Below, piece by piece: positions 46,399 to 56,063 of a stretch of DNA of 64,000 nt. This stretch comes from Paenibacillus phyllosphaerae (GTDB taxonomy: Bacteria > Bacillota > Bacilli > Paenibacillales > Paenibacillaceae), in NCBI RefSeq assembly GCF_014192105.1, contig NZ_JACHXK010000012.1, forward strand, positions 124,001-188,000, written 5' to 3'. The position numbers were made by a program, and so were the translations under genes. The notes under the pieces were generated by a model that did no database searches, was not told where the DNA came from, and worked only from the letters and a program-made list of their open reading frames with translations. Each line of letters begins with the position of its first letter. Within the stretch, counting starts at the first letter, position 1.

Positions 46399-46962
46399 AT
46401 GACGAAATCCGGAATAACATCGAAGGAAGCGAAGCTTCATGCGATATTGGATGCCGCGACGGAGCTGTTGGCCAATAAGCCGACGGCTTCATTGACCGAA
46501 ATTGCCGACCATGCGGGAATTGGCGTCGCTACCTTGCATCGTTACGTAGAGAGCAGGGAGCAGCTCATGCTCCAGCTGTGCCTTAGGGTCACCAAGGTTG
46601 TAGGAGAGACGATTAAGCGCCTTGCCGAAGAGACGAAGGATGAAGAAGCCTACATTCCCGCGCTTGTGGAAGAGCTGATCCCAATGGGCGACAAAATCCA
46701 TTATTTGACCAATGAGGCTTCGCTGTACTACAGCGAAGAGATGGCGGCCGCCGAACGCGAAATACTGGAACCGGTCCGCGCTTCCATCCGCTCTTTGCAA
46801 CAGAAGGGGATCATGCGTCAGGACCTGGATTCGGAGTGGATCCTGAATGTGCTGTACTCCTTGCTTATCCTGACCTGGCAGCAGGTTCAGCAAGGGAATA
46901 TCGCGAAGAACGCAGCTGCCAAGCTTGTGCTCGACACCTTGTATCGCGGCGTACGCACCTAA
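46399..46962 (+). CDS. TetR-family repressor of the P450 gene (FatR-like)
   Basis: 187 residues from ATG 46399 (AAAGGAG upstream). The helix-turn-helix is [21 protein letters not shown]; its [10 protein letters not shown] recognition helix is of the FatR/YrhI kind. The remainder is a helical ligand domain. In B. subtilis FatR precedes the CYP102A3 gene, represses it, and is released by fatty acids. The same order, 26-base spacing and a perfect upstream palindrome argue for the same circuit here. Confidence 0.87.
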   Translation: MTKSGITSKEAKLHAILDAATELLANKPTASLTEIADHAGIGVATLHRYVESREQLMLQLCLRVTKVVGETIKRLAEETKDEEAYIPALVEELIPMGDKIHYLTNEASLYYSEEMAAAEREILEPVRASIRSLQQKGIMRQDLDSEWILNVLYSLLILTWQQVQQGNIAKNAAAKLVLDTLYRGVRT

Positions 46963-46988
46963 TCCGTTTCATTGGAGGGAAGCTCACT

Positions 46989-49900
46989 ATGAAGGAAACA
47001 GGAAGAGGCATGATTCCCCAGCCCAGGACATACGGACCGCTCGGCAATTTGCCTTTGATCGACATGAATAAGCCAACGCTCTCGCTCGGCAAGCTGGCGG
47101 ATAAGCTCGGCCCGATCTACCGGCTCACTGCGCCGGGCTACACGAGCCTCATTCTGTCCGGCCATGAGCTGGTCAAGGAGGTTTGCGATACCGGGCGGTT
47201 CGACAAGCATGTCTACAGCGAGCTTGAGAATTTGCGCGCCCTTGGCGGCGACGGGCTGTTCACCAGCTGGACGAACGAGCCGAACTGGCGCAAGGCCCAT
47301 AACATTCTGCTTCCGACCTTCGGCAAACAAGCCATGAAAGGGTACCACGGCATGATGCTCGATATTGCGCAGCAGCTCGTGCAGAAGTGGGCCCGCTTGA
47401 ACCCGAACGAGAGCGTTGACGTCCCCGATGATATGACGCGATTAACGCTGGATACGATTGGACTATGCGGCTTCAACTACCGGTTCAACAGCTTCTACCG
47501 GGAAAACCACAATCCGTTCGTGATCAGCATGGTGCGCGCCTTGAACGAAGCGATGCTGAAGAGCTCGCGCCTGGGCATACAGAACCTGCTGATGGTGAAG
47601 ACCAGAAGGCAGTTCGAAGCGGACATTCAGACGATGTTCACGCTAGTCGATCGGATTATCGAGGAGCGCAAAGCTAGCGGAACCGGAGAGGAGACCGATC
47701 TGCTCGCCCGCATGCTGAACGGCCAAGACCCGGAGACGGGCGAGAAGCTTGACGATGAGAACGTCCGCTACCAGATCATCACCTTCCTTATCGCCGGACA
47801 TGAGACGACAAGCGGGCTGTTGTCGTTCGCCATCTACTTCTTGCTGAAGAATCCGGAGGCGCTGCGGAAGGCATACGAGGAAGCGGATCGCGTCCTGACC
47901 GGCCCGGTTCCGACCTATGAACAGGTGCTTCAGCTCGACTATATCCGGCTGGTTCTGAATGAATCGCTGCGGCTGTGGCCGACGGCGCCGGGTTTCGACC
48001 TCTATGCGAAGGAAGATACGGTCATCGGAGGTCAGTATCCGCTGAAGAAAGGGGAGAGCGTCAGCGTCCTGCTCCCGCAGCTTCATCGCGACAAGGAGGC
48101 TTGGGGGGAGGATGCGGAGTTGTTCCGTCCCGAACGGTTCGCCGATCCGTCGAAGGTGCCGCATCATGCATATAAGCCGTTCGGCAACGGCGAGAGAGCC
48201 TGCATCGGCATGCAGTTCGCGCTATATGAGGCAACGCTGGTGCTCGGCATGATCTTGAAGCATTTTGAGCTGGAAGATCATCTTAGTTATGAGCTGGATG
48301 TACGGCAGACGCTGACGCTGAAGCCCGGGGACTTCCGGATTCGCGTGAAACCGCGTATCGGCAAGCAAGCTCCCGCCGCATTCTATGAGGGGACGGAAGG
48401 CATGGGCCCAACGATGAACGCGGAGCGTATGGCGAGGGAACGGAATGCGCCGCAATCCGATGCGGCCGCGGGAGCCGAGAATTCGCCGCTTCTCGTGCTG
48501 TACGGCTCTAATCTGGGGACGGCCGAAGGGATTGCGAGGGGACTGGCCGATACGGCCCGCAAGTACGGCCTCAACAGCGAAGTCGGCGCGTTGAACGATT
48601 GGGCCGGCAAGTTACCGCAGGAAGGCGCGGTGCTGATCGTCACGTCATCTTACAACGGGAAGCCTCCGCACAATGCGGCCGAGTTTGTTCAATGGCTGCA
48701 CGGGGCATCGGCCGGCGATCTGAGCGGCGTTCGATATGCCGTGCTTGGCTGCGGCGACCGCAATTGGTCGAATACGTACCAGAGCGTGCCGATATGGATC
48801 GATGAACAGATGGCACGGAAGGGCGCTGTCCGATTGGCTCAACGCGGCGAGGCCGATGCCGGAGGGGATTTCGAGAAGTCGGTTGACGAGTGGCGGAAGA
48901 GCATGTGGCAGCATCTGGCCCAGGCATTAGGACTGAGTCCGGAGGGTAAGACGGAGTCCATGCAGGATCTTGGCGGATTGGACATCCAATTCGTAGCCGA
49001 TGACGCGATCAGCCCGATTGCCCGGATGTACGATGCGGTCTATGCCCGCACGGGGGTTAACCGGGAGCTGCAGGCCCCCGGCAGCGGCCGCAGCACGCGG
49101 CATATCGAACTGCTGCTGCCCGAAGGTCTTGCATACCGGGAAGGAGATCATCTCGGCGTATTGCCGACCAATAGCGCGGCGAATGTAGACCGGGTGCTTC
49201 GCAGGTTCCGCCTTCGCGGCGGCGAACGGGTGGTTCTGTCAGCGGGCGGAGGCCGGCAGGTTCATCTGCCGCTCGAGTATCCTGTCGATCTGCGTGAATT
49301 GCTGAAGCACTGCGTAGAGCTGCAGGAACCAGCCACTCGCGCGCAACTGCGGGCGCTTGCCAGCTGGACCGTGTGTCCGCCGCACAAGCGGGAGCTGGAG
49401 CGAATGCTCGAAGAAGAGACGTATCTGCGCGATATTCTGGGCAAGCGGGTCTCGATGCTGGATTTGCTGGAGCAGTATGAAGCGTGCGAGCTGCCCTTCG
49501 GAGCCTTCCTGGAGCTGCTGCCCCCGCTTAAGCCGAGATATTATTCGATCTCGAGTTCGCCGGCGGATCAGCCGAGCCAGGCCAGTTTAACGGTAGCCGT
49601 CGTGCATGCGCCAGCTTGGAGCGGAAGGGGCCAGTATCGCGGCGTGGCCTCCGGTTATCTCGCGGGGTTAGACGCCGGCGACGAGGTGCTGATGTTCACC
49701 CGCACGCCCGGATCCGGCTTCCGGCTGCCGGACGATCCATCGGTGCCGATCGTAATGGTCGGGCCGGGAACGGGGATAGCGCCGTTCCGGGGATTCCTGC
49801 AAGCGCGCGCGGCACTGAAGCGGCAAGGAGCATCGCTTGGCGAAGCGCATCTCTTCTTCGGCTGCCGCAATGAAGCCGACTATCTTTATCGCGAGGAACT

Positions 49901-50246
49901 GGAGGCATATGCCCAAGACGGAATCGTTACGCTCCATACCGCGTTTTCTCGCAAGGAAGGCCAGCCGTTATGCTATGTTCAGCACCTGCTCGATAAGCAT
50001 GCGGAAGCGTTAATGGACTTATTCGCGCGGGATGGCCGATTGTACGTCTGCGGCGATGGCAGCAAGATGGCGCCCGAGGTCGAAGAGACGCTTCAACTCG
50101 CTTACAGCCGAGTCTACCGGACAGACGTTCAGGATGCGATGCGCTGGTTCAACCGTCTGGAGGAAGAAGGCAGGTATGCCAAGGATGTATGGGCCAACGG
50201 AACAAGCGGAATTAGGCAAGGCGAGAACTTATCCTATCATCTTTAG
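46989..50246 (+). CDS. Self-sufficient cytochrome P450-reductase fusion, CYP102 family
   Basis: 1085 residues from ATG 46989 (GGAGGG upstream); the longer open frame upstream overlaps the repressor gene and is spurious. The N-terminal P450 domain (~1-465) has [12 protein letters not shown] in the I helix, [10 protein letters not shown] and the heme loop [11 protein letters not shown] with C405 as ligand. A short linker leads to an FMN flavodoxin domain ([16 protein letters not shown], ~495-640), then FAD/NADPH domains with [22 protein letters not shown] and [14 protein letters not shown]. Like P450 BM3 it should hydroxylate medium to long fatty acids in the cytosol using NADPH. It forms an operon with the TetR repressor. 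Confidence 0.96.
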   Translation: MKETGRGMIPQPRTYGPLGNLPLIDMNKPTLSLGKLADKLGPIYRLTAPGYTSLILSGHELVKEVCDTGRFDKHVYSELENLRALGGDGLFTSWTNEPNWRKAHNILLPTFGKQAMKGYHGMMLDIAQQLVQKWARLNPNESVDVPDDMTRLTLDTIGLCGFNYRFNSFYRENHNPFVISMVRALNEAMLKSSRLGIQNLLMVKTRRQFEADIQTMFTLVDRIIEERKASGTGEETDLLARMLNGQDPETGEKLDDENVRYQIITFLIAGHETTSGLLSFAIYFLLKNPEALRKAYEEADRVLTGPVPTYEQVLQLDYIRLVLNESLRLWPTAPGFDLYAKEDTVIGGQYPLKKGESVSVLLPQLHRDKEAWGEDAELFRPERFADPSKVPHHAYKPFGNGERACIGMQFALYEATLVLGMILKHFELEDHLSYELDVRQTLTLKPGDFRIRVKPRIGKQAPAAFYEGTEGMGPTMNAERMARERNAPQSDAAAGAENSPLLVLYGSNLGTAEGIARGLADTARKYGLNSEVGALNDWAGKLPQEGAVLIVTSSYNGKPPHNAAEFVQWLHGASAGDLSGVRYAVLGCGDRNWSNTYQSVPIWIDEQMARKGAVRLAQRGEADAGGDFEKSVDEWRKSMWQHLAQALGLSPEGKTESMQDLGGLDIQFVADDAISPIARMYDAVYARTGVNRELQAPGSGRSTRHIELLLPEGLAYREGDHLGVLPTNSAANVDRVLRRFRLRGGERVVLSAGGGRQVHLPLEYPVDLRELLKHCVELQEPATRAQLRALASWTVCPPHKRELERMLEEETYLRDILGKRVSMLDLLEQYEACELPFGAFLELLPPLKPRYYSISSSPADQPSQASLTVAVVHAPAWSGRGQYRGVASGYLAGLDAGDEVLMFTRTPGSGFRLPDDPSVPIVMVGPGTGIAPFRGFLQARAALKRQGASLGEAHLFFGCRNEADYLYREELEAYAQDGIVTLHTAFSRKEGQPLCYVQHLLDKHAEALMDLFARDGRLYVCGDGSKMAPEVEETLQLAYSRVYRTDVQDAMRWFNRLEEEGRYAKDVWANGTSGIRQGENLSYHL

Positions 50247-50350
50247 TCTTTCAAAGCGCAGCTTGCGATGCCGTACCGGTCGTAATCGAGTATAATCAAC
50301 CAATAGCGGTTAGATTGGACTTAGTGACGACAGTACGGAAGGAAATGATT

Positions 50351-51196
50351 ATGGAGTCATACGAGAAGGGTCGTTCCATCATGAGCCAATCGGGAGCGGC
50401 ATCCGTCTTCCACATCTGGGATCATTCGGCAGTCCCGATGGAAGGCGACGTGCTGCTGCCTTTCGGATATGAGGAATGGTTATGTCAGGAGATCGGCAAG
50501 GGGACGCTGCCGCCCGGCGTTCATCTGTGGCGCCATCGGCGGGCGGCGGTACTGGGCCTCCGCGACCGGAGGCTGCCGCATGCGGAAGCGGCGATGCAGG
50601 AACTGGCCGGCGACGGCTGGTCGGTCGCCGTGCGCAACTCGGGCGGCGCGTTCGTGCCGCTGGATGAGGGCGTCGTCAATCTGGCCCTTATGCTGCCGAA
50701 TCCAGAGGGCAAATTCAGCCACCATGCCGATTTTCACCGGATGGTGGAGCTGCTCGAGCTTACGCTGGCGGCTTGGGGGCTGCAAGCGGAAGCGGGCGAG
50801 GTTCAAGGCGCTTATTGTCCGGGCGAATACGATGTCGCGGTGCGAGGGCGGAAGTTCTGCGGCATCGCCCAGCGGCGGCAGGTGCGCGCGAGCAGCGTGC
50901 AGGCTTTCGTCGTCGCGAGCGGGAGCGGCGCGTATCTGGCGGGATTGGCGAAAAACTTCTACGAGACGGCCAGCGGCGGACTTGCGGGACTGGAATATCC
51001 CGAAGTTGAGTTGTCCAGTACGGCCAGCCTTGCCGAACAGGCATCGGAGGCTACCCTAACGGCGGAAGGTTTCGTGGCGGAATTGAAGCGGATCTTCATT
51101 CATATCGGCGGCATCGAGACGCCGCCTCCCGTGCCGCCTGCCGGCGAGATCGAGCGGCTGGCGGCAGCGATACGAGAGCGGTATGACCGCGGTTGA
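50351..51196 (+). CDS. lipL: Octanoyl-[GcvH]:protein N-octanoyltransferase
   Basis: 281 residues from ATG 50351 (GGAAGGA 7 bases upstream). BPL/LPL-fold amidotransferase: LWRHRRAAVLGLRDRRLPHA, cited for its LGLRDRRLPHA core, then VRNSGGAFVPLDEGVVNLAL (core RNSGGAFVPLDEGVVN). C156 in YCPGEYDVAVRGRKFCGIAQRR (core YCPGEYD) is the nucleophile position. LipL moves octanoyl groups from GcvH to the E2 subunits of 2-oxoacid dehydrogenases in lipoate synthesis. The GKFCGIAQRR-type loop distinguishes LipL from LipM only moderately, so LipM is the alternative. Confidence 0.82.
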   Translation: MESYEKGRSIMSQSGAASVFHIWDHSAVPMEGDVLLPFGYEEWLCQEIGKGTLPPGVHLWRHRRAAVLGLRDRRLPHAEAAMQELAGDGWSVAVRNSGGAFVPLDEGVVNLALMLPNPEGKFSHHADFHRMVELLELTLAAWGLQAEAGEVQGAYCPGEYDVAVRGRKFCGIAQRRQVRASSVQAFVVASGSGAYLAGLAKNFYETASGGLAGLEYPEVELSSTASLAEQASEATLTAEGFVAELKRIFIHIGGIETPPPVPPAGEIERLAAAIRERYDRG

Positions 51197-51224
51197 ATGC
51201 GAAGCATGCATTTTACATCGAAGG

Positions 51225-51256
51225 AGAAGGGGACTGTCCAGCGACAGTCCCCTTCT
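51225..51256. terminator. Strong palindromic hairpin between convergent genes
   Basis: A perfect 14-bp stem (AGAAGGGGACTGTC with its complement, 51243-51256) with loop CAGC. No T-run follows on either strand, so termination would be imperfect; it may be an mRNA-stabilising or factor-dependent end. Confidence 0.5.
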
Positions 51257-51278
51257 GCCGTAACAAGTCTGGAATGCG

Positions 51279-52409
51279 TTAGCAAGGCTTCGGAAATTCA
51301 ATTTTGAACACGGTTCCCTTGGCGCTTGTGCCGACGTCGATCACCGCATTGTGGCGCCTGACGATGTCGTAACAAATCGCGAGGCCGACGCCCGTGCCGC
51401 CAGGTTTCGTCGTGACGAACGGCGTGCCGAGACGGTCGACTACTTCTTTGGGGATACCGGTTCCTTCGTCCAACACCGTGAAGCCGACGGTGTCCGCCGT
51501 CTCGAAGGTTTCGATGTAGATGTGCCCCCCGGCCGGCGTCGCATCCATCGCGTTCCGGACCAGGTTGAGAATGAGCTGCTTGATTTCCTTGGAATCCATT
51601 AGAATGTCGCACACCGCAGTTTGGCGTATAATGAGCTTTTTTCTCGCAAGAAAGGCATCATTCTCGATCAGCGGGGATAGACGTTCGATGACCTCGAGGA
51701 GATTGCCGGTCGTCAGCTGCCGCTCATGGACCTGGGCCAGGGACAGATAGTCGGAAATGATCTCGTTCGCGCGGTTCAGCTCCTCGAGCAGCATGTCAAT
51801 AATGGATCGATCATCTTCGTAACGCTGCTTCACCCGCATAATCTGCAGGAATCCTTTCACGGTGGTGAGCGGATTGCGAACCTCGTGGCTTATTCCCGCC
51901 GCCAAGTGCGACACGTGTCCCAACCTGTCCAGCCGCTCCAACTCTTTCCGAAGGTAATCTTGTTCATGCCGCGTTCTTCTCTCCTCCATGACATGGAACG
52001 TTATATCCTCCGAGATCGACACGCCCCCAATCACTTCTCCTTGCGGATTGACAATCGGTTTGCTGTTCCATACCGCGACTTTCCTTACCCCGTCGGGCCA
52101 TTCGAGCTCAACGATCTGCTTATTCTGGCTGTTCTGCGCCATCGCTTTCTGCAAGGTCAATTGCTCGGGCGTCAGTTCTCTGCCATGGACGTCAAATGTT
52201 CTTACTTTCGGAGGTTCATCGGCCGTCATGGAGAAATTGTCTCCTTCCCGTATGCGTAGGAATGCGGCGGCCGTCCGGTTATGCCGGATGACCTTGCAGT
52301 CCGGGTCTACGGCTATGGAGACGCCGCATGGAAGTACGAACAATTCGGCCATCAAGTCAGCTAATGTTTTGTTGTTCAAGACGAGAGGGTCTTGCAAGTA
52401 GTGGTTCAT
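51279..52409 (-). CDS. PAS-containing sensor histidine kinase (sporulation-kinase type)
   Basis: 376 residues from ATG 52409 (GAAAGG upstream); the frame reaches 52460 but enters the terminator hairpin. No membrane segment is visible, so it is cytosolic. A PAS domain (~15-140, ending GGVSISEDITFHVMEE) precedes HisKA with H in SHEVRNPLTTVKGFLQIM (phosphorylated His, KinA-E type spacing) and an HATPase domain (NLVRNAMDATPAGG, DEGTGIP, GGTGVGLAI). No response regulator gene adjoins it, as usual for orphan kinases feeding the Spo0F-Spo0A phosphorelay. An intrinsic terminator stands in its leader. Confidence 0.87.
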   Translation of the reverse strand: MNHYLQDPLVLNNKTLADLMAELFVLPCGVSIAVDPDCKVIRHNRTAAAFLRIREGDNFSMTADEPPKVRTFDVHGRELTPEQLTLQKAMAQNSQNKQIVELEWPDGVRKVAVWNSKPIVNPQGEVIGGVSISEDITFHVMEERRTRHEQDYLRKELERLDRLGHVSHLAAGISHEVRNPLTTVKGFLQIMRVKQRYEDDRSIIDMLLEELNRANEIISDYLSLAQVHERQLTTGNLLEVIERLSPLIENDAFLARKKLIIRQTAVCDILMDSKEIKQLILNLVRNAMDATPAGGHIYIETFETADTVGFTVLDEGTGIPKEVVDRLGTPFVTTKPGGTGVGLAICYDIVRRHNAVIDVGTSAKGTVFKIEFPKPC

Positions 52410-52442
52410 CTTCTCGAACCTTTCTATTGGGCGGATTTGAGG

Positions 52443-52490
52443 AAAAAAAGAAAAAGCCAAAATAGAAGCGCGAGGCTTCTATTTTGGCTT
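52443..52490 (-). terminator. Intrinsic terminator in the leader of the kinase gene
   Basis: A perfect 16-bp stem (52454-52469 with 52475-52490, loop GCGAG) is followed on the minus strand by TTTTTC and then seven T. It ends 34 bases before the kinase start codon and points toward it. Confidence 0.75.
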
Positions 52491-52546
52491 ATGGAGCAGC
52501 GCAATCTGCCGATTGTCTCTATCATCTTCCAAATGGCGGGTATGTA

Positions 52547-52575
52547 ATTATAGATACCTGTGCAGCAATTATGAA
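52547..52575 (-). promoter_or_regulatory. Possible promoter of the kinase gene
   Basis: On the minus strand TTCATA (52575-52570), a 17-base spacer and a perfect TATAAT (52552-52547). It would give a leader of about 130 bases that contains the terminator at 52443-52490. A GGTAT-N10-ATACC inverted repeat (52539-52558) overlaps the -10. Confidence 0.45.
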
Positions 52576-52708
52576 TGAAGGGTTAGATGTTGGCTTCCAT
52601 TCCAACAATCCTTCTCTAGCTTACTCAAATGCAAGCATAATTACAATGGCGGAGGGAAAATCTAACAAACGGACAAACGATCAAATACGTGAGGGGGCTG
52701 CCTTCGCA

Positions 52709-53395
52709 ATGGAGATTCAGCAACGGTTATTGGAGATCAGCACGCTGGCGAGCAAGATGCTGCGCAAAAACTTCGGCAGAGGGCCGGAGAACTGTCAGGC
52801 TTATTGGCGGCCGCCTTTTATGGTCATAACGATCCGCGGATTCCTTACGCCGATGGAAGCGATTCTGCTGGAGAACGGCAATCGGGACGCCATCGAATTT
52901 TCGCGCCGGATCGTCATGAACAACATATTGAACCAACTCAAAGGTGCCTTGGAGGCGGAGTTTGATCAAGATGTCCAGGCCTTCTACCACGATTGGAATT
53001 ATGAGCGCAATACGGGCATGCTAATGGCTATATTTGACGAGAATGTCACAGTTGGCTCTGACGGCGGGGAGATGTTCCCCGAACGCCTGCCGCTGGAACA
53101 AGAGGTAGCCAGAATCAGCCTGCTTGTCCAGAAGACGCCGGAAATAACGGAAGCGTACCGCATTACGCCCAAGATCTATTTGGTCAAGCGAACCGGTATT
53201 CTCGTTCCGATCGAGAAAGCGTTAATCGCAAAAGGGTACGAGCAAACCTTGCTCGTGACGAAGGATGAGCTGGAGAAGAGCTACTTTAACCGGGAAGGCC
53301 GGTTTAACGAAATTTTCCAGCAGAAGGTGGCGGATATATTCGTGGATTGGAATTTGAATGACGATAACAGCATGCTGGGCTTCGTCCTTGCCTGA
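52709..53395 (+). CDS. MpsC/DUF2294 family protein, tandem domains
   Basis: 228 residues from ATG 52709, which has GAGGGGG 11 bases upstream; the open frame extends back to 52484 without homology, and ATG 52646 is an alternative. Two DUF2294 units are visible: RKNFGRGPENCQAYWRPPFMVITIRGFLTPME (core GRGPENCQAYWRPPFMVITI) up to YHDWNYERNTGMLMAIF, then a second copy ending DIFVDWNLNDDNSMLGFVL. The family was named MpsC after a reported sodium-dependent membrane-potential system, but soluble stand-alone members like this one are uncharacterised. It lies divergent from a sensor kinase. Confidence 0.7.
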   Translation: MEIQQRLLEISTLASKMLRKNFGRGPENCQAYWRPPFMVITIRGFLTPMEAILLENGNRDAIEFSRRIVMNNILNQLKGALEAEFDQDVQAFYHDWNYERNTGMLMAIFDENVTVGSDGGEMFPERLPLEQEVARISLLVQKTPEITEAYRITPKIYLVKRTGILVPIEKALIAKGYEQTLLVTKDELEKSYFNREGRFNEIFQQKVADIFVDWNLNDDNSMLGFVLA

Positions 53396-53522
53396 CGATA
53401 CGGCATGGAATCGACTGAATTGGATGGTAGGAATCCTCGCTAATTGGCCCGTTACAGGCGTAGCCGGACCGGATATGATGGTACTGGCAATACAAAGAAT
53501 ACGTCAAAGGGTGATTAAGAGG

Positions 53523-53636
53523 ATGACATACATCGTAATTCTAAGCGCGATCATAGTCGTAAGCTGCGCGGTCGTTTATTTTGGCGGGGTACAGCTGATC
53601 CGCGACGATGACGCATTGGTCGATCAGCATTCCTAG
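53523..53636 (+). CDS. Possible small membrane peptide
   Basis: 37 codons from ATG 53523 after AAGAGG. It encodes one hydrophobic helix (YIVILSAIIVVSCAVVYFGG) and a charged tail with DDD. It lies between the MpsC-like gene and another small membrane protein gene. Nothing else supports it; the frame may be chance. Confidence 0.35.
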   Translation: MTYIVILSAIIVVSCAVVYFGGVQLIRDDDALVDQHS

Positions 53637-53677
53637 ATTAGCTTCATAGAACATGGCGTTCACCAGGAGGTTCAGAC

Positions 53678-53881
53678 GTGGGCATCGGCTATATTCTCAT
53701 TATATCGGTAATCGTAATCGCACTGCTTGCAACGCTCGCTGTTGGGTTCTCCAAGGAAAATAAAGACGGCAATCCGGAGTACGACCGGAAGCACGGGAAG
53801 AAGTGGACGCGCTTGTCCCTCCTCTACGTGATCGTTACCGTGCTCAGTCTGGTCGCTCTCTTCTGGTATATCAGCACCTAG
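53678..53881 (+). CDS. Small two-helix membrane protein of unknown function
   Basis: 67 codons from GTG 53678, which has an excellent AGGAGG 7 bases upstream. An N-terminal helix (IGYILIISVIVIALLATLAV), a charged loop (KENKDGNPEYDRKHGKKW) and a C-terminal helix predict two membrane passes with a positive loop. I do not recognise the family. The strong ribosome site, clean topology and following terminator argue that it is real. Confidence 0.65.
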   Translation: MGIGYILIISVIVIALLATLAVGFSKENKDGNPEYDRKHGKKWTRLSLLYVIVTVLSLVALFWYIST

Positions 53882-53909
53882 CAAGCCTCGTCAGGCACGA
53901 ATAGGCATT

Positions 53910-53948
53910 AATAGAAAGGCCCATCCCGCGCGGATGGGCCTTTCTATT
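53910..53948. terminator. Bidirectional terminator
   Basis: A perfect 17-bp stem (53910-53926 with 53932-53948, loop CGCGC) with A/T-rich stem bases. It serves the small membrane protein gene and the convergent MocR gene. Confidence 0.85.
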
Positions 53949-53972
53949 AGGGTCATGGTATTCGAGAGACGA

Positions 53973-55409
53973 TTACTCCATCGTCTTGCGCAGTGCCATG
54001 GCGAATTGGGCAATGCCCGGTTCGATCTCATGGACGGACGGACGAGCGTATGTAAACCGGACGAAACCGGATTCCGAGCCGTAGACGCTGCCTGGCACGA
54101 ACGCGACGCCGTGCTTCAATCCGTTCTCGAGCAGCGCATAGTCATTGACCGGCCGATTGATCCGGCACCATAGATTCAATCCGCCCTTGGGCAGTTCGAA
54201 CGACACCTCGTCCGCTAATTGACGTTGCAGCGCTTGCGCCATCACGTCCCGCCGGAAGCGCAATTGGTCGCGAAGCTGGATCAGATGCGGACTCAACTCG
54301 GGAGAAGCCAGGAAGTGAGCGGCGATCCACTGCGGGAAGATGCTCAGTCCGAAGTCCATCTGCTGCCGTGCGTCCGCTAGACGTTGAATGACCGAATGAG
54401 GGGCTACCATCCAGCCGATCCTTAGTCCGGAGGCGGCAATCTTCGAGAGCGAACCGATGTATAGCACGGTACCGTTCTGGTCGAGCATCTTAAGCGGAGG
54501 CGGCACTTCTTCATCCAACGCCGTCAAACTGAACGGATCATCCTCGACAATCGGTATCCCGAGCTGTTCGCAGATACGCAAGATAGCGATTCTTCGTTCG
54601 GGGCTGAGCACCGTTCCCGTCGGATTATGATAATTCGGATTCAGGAACACCATGCGGATCCGATGCTGCGTATATAAATTTAGGATGTCGTCCGGGATTA
54701 CCCCGTGCTCGTCGACGGCCATACCGAACAGGCGGATACCGGCGGACTGGAACATGGGGAGCGAATAACAATAGGAGGGATTCTCGATGGCGATCGCATC
54801 CCCCGGGCTTAGCAGGCCTTGCGTAATTAAGTACAAAGATTGCTGTGAACCGGATGTAATCAAGATAGACTGGTTGGTCGCCTGGATGCTCCTATGTTCG
54901 TGCAGGAACGAGGTCAAGGCGGTCCGCAGCGGGACGTAGCCTTGAGGATCGCCATATCCGAGCGGCTGGTCAAAAGGCTCATTCCGGATCAATGACGTGA
55001 TCGTGTCATTCGGGCATAGTTCCGCGGCAAGCTCGCCATACGCGAGATTAATGACCGTTTCTCCGCTTTGCAGTCCTTCGCGGATTCGCCGCATGAAAGG
55101 CAAGCTCGGCTGCAGAATTCCGCCTTCGACGTAGCGGTTCCAGTTCGGCGTCCGTCTTGACGTCTTGCCCCATTTGCGCGGGCTGACGCGCGTACCGCTA
55201 CCCTTCATGCTCTCGATCAGGCCGGAGGCGCGCAGCTCTTCATAAGCTTGCACGACGGTGCTCCGGTTCACGCCAAGCTGCTCGGACAGCTTGCGTTCAG
55301 CCGGCAGCAAGCTTCCGGAAGGGAGCTCGCCGAGTGAAATCCGCTGCTCGAGATGGTCGGCGATTTGTTGGTATAAAGGTTTGTTAAGGCTTCGATCGGG
55401 CTTCCACAA
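53973..55409 (-). CDS. MocR/GabR-type regulator (GntR HTH + aminotransferase domain)
   Basis: 478 residues. The GntR winged helix (1-75) contains LPAERKLSEQLGVNRSTVVQAYEEL (core SEQLGVNRSTVVQAYEEL). A class I aminotransferase-like domain (~110-475) has ITSGSQQSLYLITQGLL, NPNYHNPTGT and the PLP lysine in GSLSKIAASGLRIGW. Such fusions bind pyridoxal phosphate and sense amino acids, GABA or vitamin B6 rather than catalysing. The target is unknown: the divergent VOC gene at 55617 is the nearest candidate. Confidence 0.9.
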   Translation of the reverse strand: MWKPDRSLNKPLYQQIADHLEQRISLGELPSGSLLPAERKLSEQLGVNRSTVVQAYEELRASGLIESMKGSGTRVSPRKWGKTSRRTPNWNRYVEGGILQPSLPFMRRIREGLQSGETVINLAYGELAAELCPNDTITSLIRNEPFDQPLGYGDPQGYVPLRTALTSFLHEHRSIQATNQSILITSGSQQSLYLITQGLLSPGDAIAIENPSYCYSLPMFQSAGIRLFGMAVDEHGVIPDDILNLYTQHRIRMVFLNPNYHNPTGTVLSPERRIAILRICEQLGIPIVEDDPFSLTALDEEVPPPLKMLDQNGTVLYIGSLSKIAASGLRIGWMVAPHSVIQRLADARQQMDFGLSIFPQWIAAHFLASPELSPHLIQLRDQLRFRRDVMAQALQRQLADEVSFELPKGGLNLWCRINRPVNDYALLENGLKHGVAFVPGSVYGSESGFVRFTYARPSVHEIEPGIAQFAMALRKTME

Positions 55410-55616
55410 TGCTGCAACACCTCTTGTTTAGAATGACCAATAGACAGAGGGAAAATAAGGGCTTTACGTTGTTGTGTCCTTGTAAGTGTAACAATGATTG
55501 GGAGACGGGGGAAAGAGGAAGGTTGAAATTTGCCGAATGCTCGTATACAATCGTAGCGGCTTGAACCCTTAGAAGAGGAATCCTAGACCACAAAGTTGCG
55601 AGGAGATGAGCTAAAC

Positions 55617-56018
55617 ATGGAACAAGTGACCCCGTTCTTAATGTTTCAAGGCGGGACGGCGGAGGAAGCGATGAACTATTACACATCGTTGATCGAGGAC
55701 TCCGAGATTACGAGCATCGCCCGTTACGGTAAGGGCGAACACGGGGATGAAGGAACGGTCAAGCAGGCCGTCTTCACGCTGAAAGGCCAGCCCTTCATGT
55801 GTATCGACAGCAATCTGAAGCACGAATTCTCGTTCACCCCGTCGTTCTCCATCTTCTTGACGTGCAGTTCGGAAGGCGAGCTGGACAATCTCTACGACAA
55901 ACTTATGACCGGCGGACAAGCGCTTATGCCGCTGGGAGATTACGGATTCAGCAAGAAGTTCGGATGGTTGAACGATCAATTCGGCATCTCCTGGCAGCTC
56001 ACGCTTCCTCATGAATAA
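55617..56018 (+). CDS. VOC-family (PhnB-like) protein
   Basis: 133 residues from ATG 55617 (AGGAG 12 bases upstream). The glyoxalase/VOC fold of the PhnB or 3-demethylubiquinone methyltransferase-like kind is shown by PFLMFQGGTAEEAMNYYTSL (core MFQGGTAEEAMNYY), GQPFMCIDS and GDYGFSKKFGWLNDQFGISWQL (core FGWLNDQFGISWQL). These small dimers bind metal or small molecules, but most have no known function. It is divergent from the MocR-type regulator. Confidence 0.82.
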   Translation: MEQVTPFLMFQGGTAEEAMNYYTSLIEDSEITSIARYGKGEHGDEGTVKQAVFTLKGQPFMCIDSNLKHEFSFTPSFSIFLTCSSEGELDNLYDKLMTGGQALMPLGDYGFSKKFGWLNDQFGISWQLTLPHE

Positions 56019-56023
56019 AACGA

Positions 56024-56054
56024 AACGAGGCAGGGACCAAGTCCTTGCCTCGTT
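56024..56054. terminator. Hairpin terminator between VOC and chemoreceptor genes
   Basis: AACGAGGCAGGGAC (56024-56037) pairs with GTCCTTGCCTCGTT (56041-56054) with one G-T wobble and loop CAA. The T-rich flank is weak, so both directions are only probable. Confidence 0.6.
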
Positions 56055-56063
56055 GTCGTTCAA

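Noticed and set aside
55420-55450. CCTCTTGT...ACAGAGG imperfect repeat between the MocR and VOC genes
   Set aside because: One mismatch, long spacer and no promoter alignment; too weak to call an operator.
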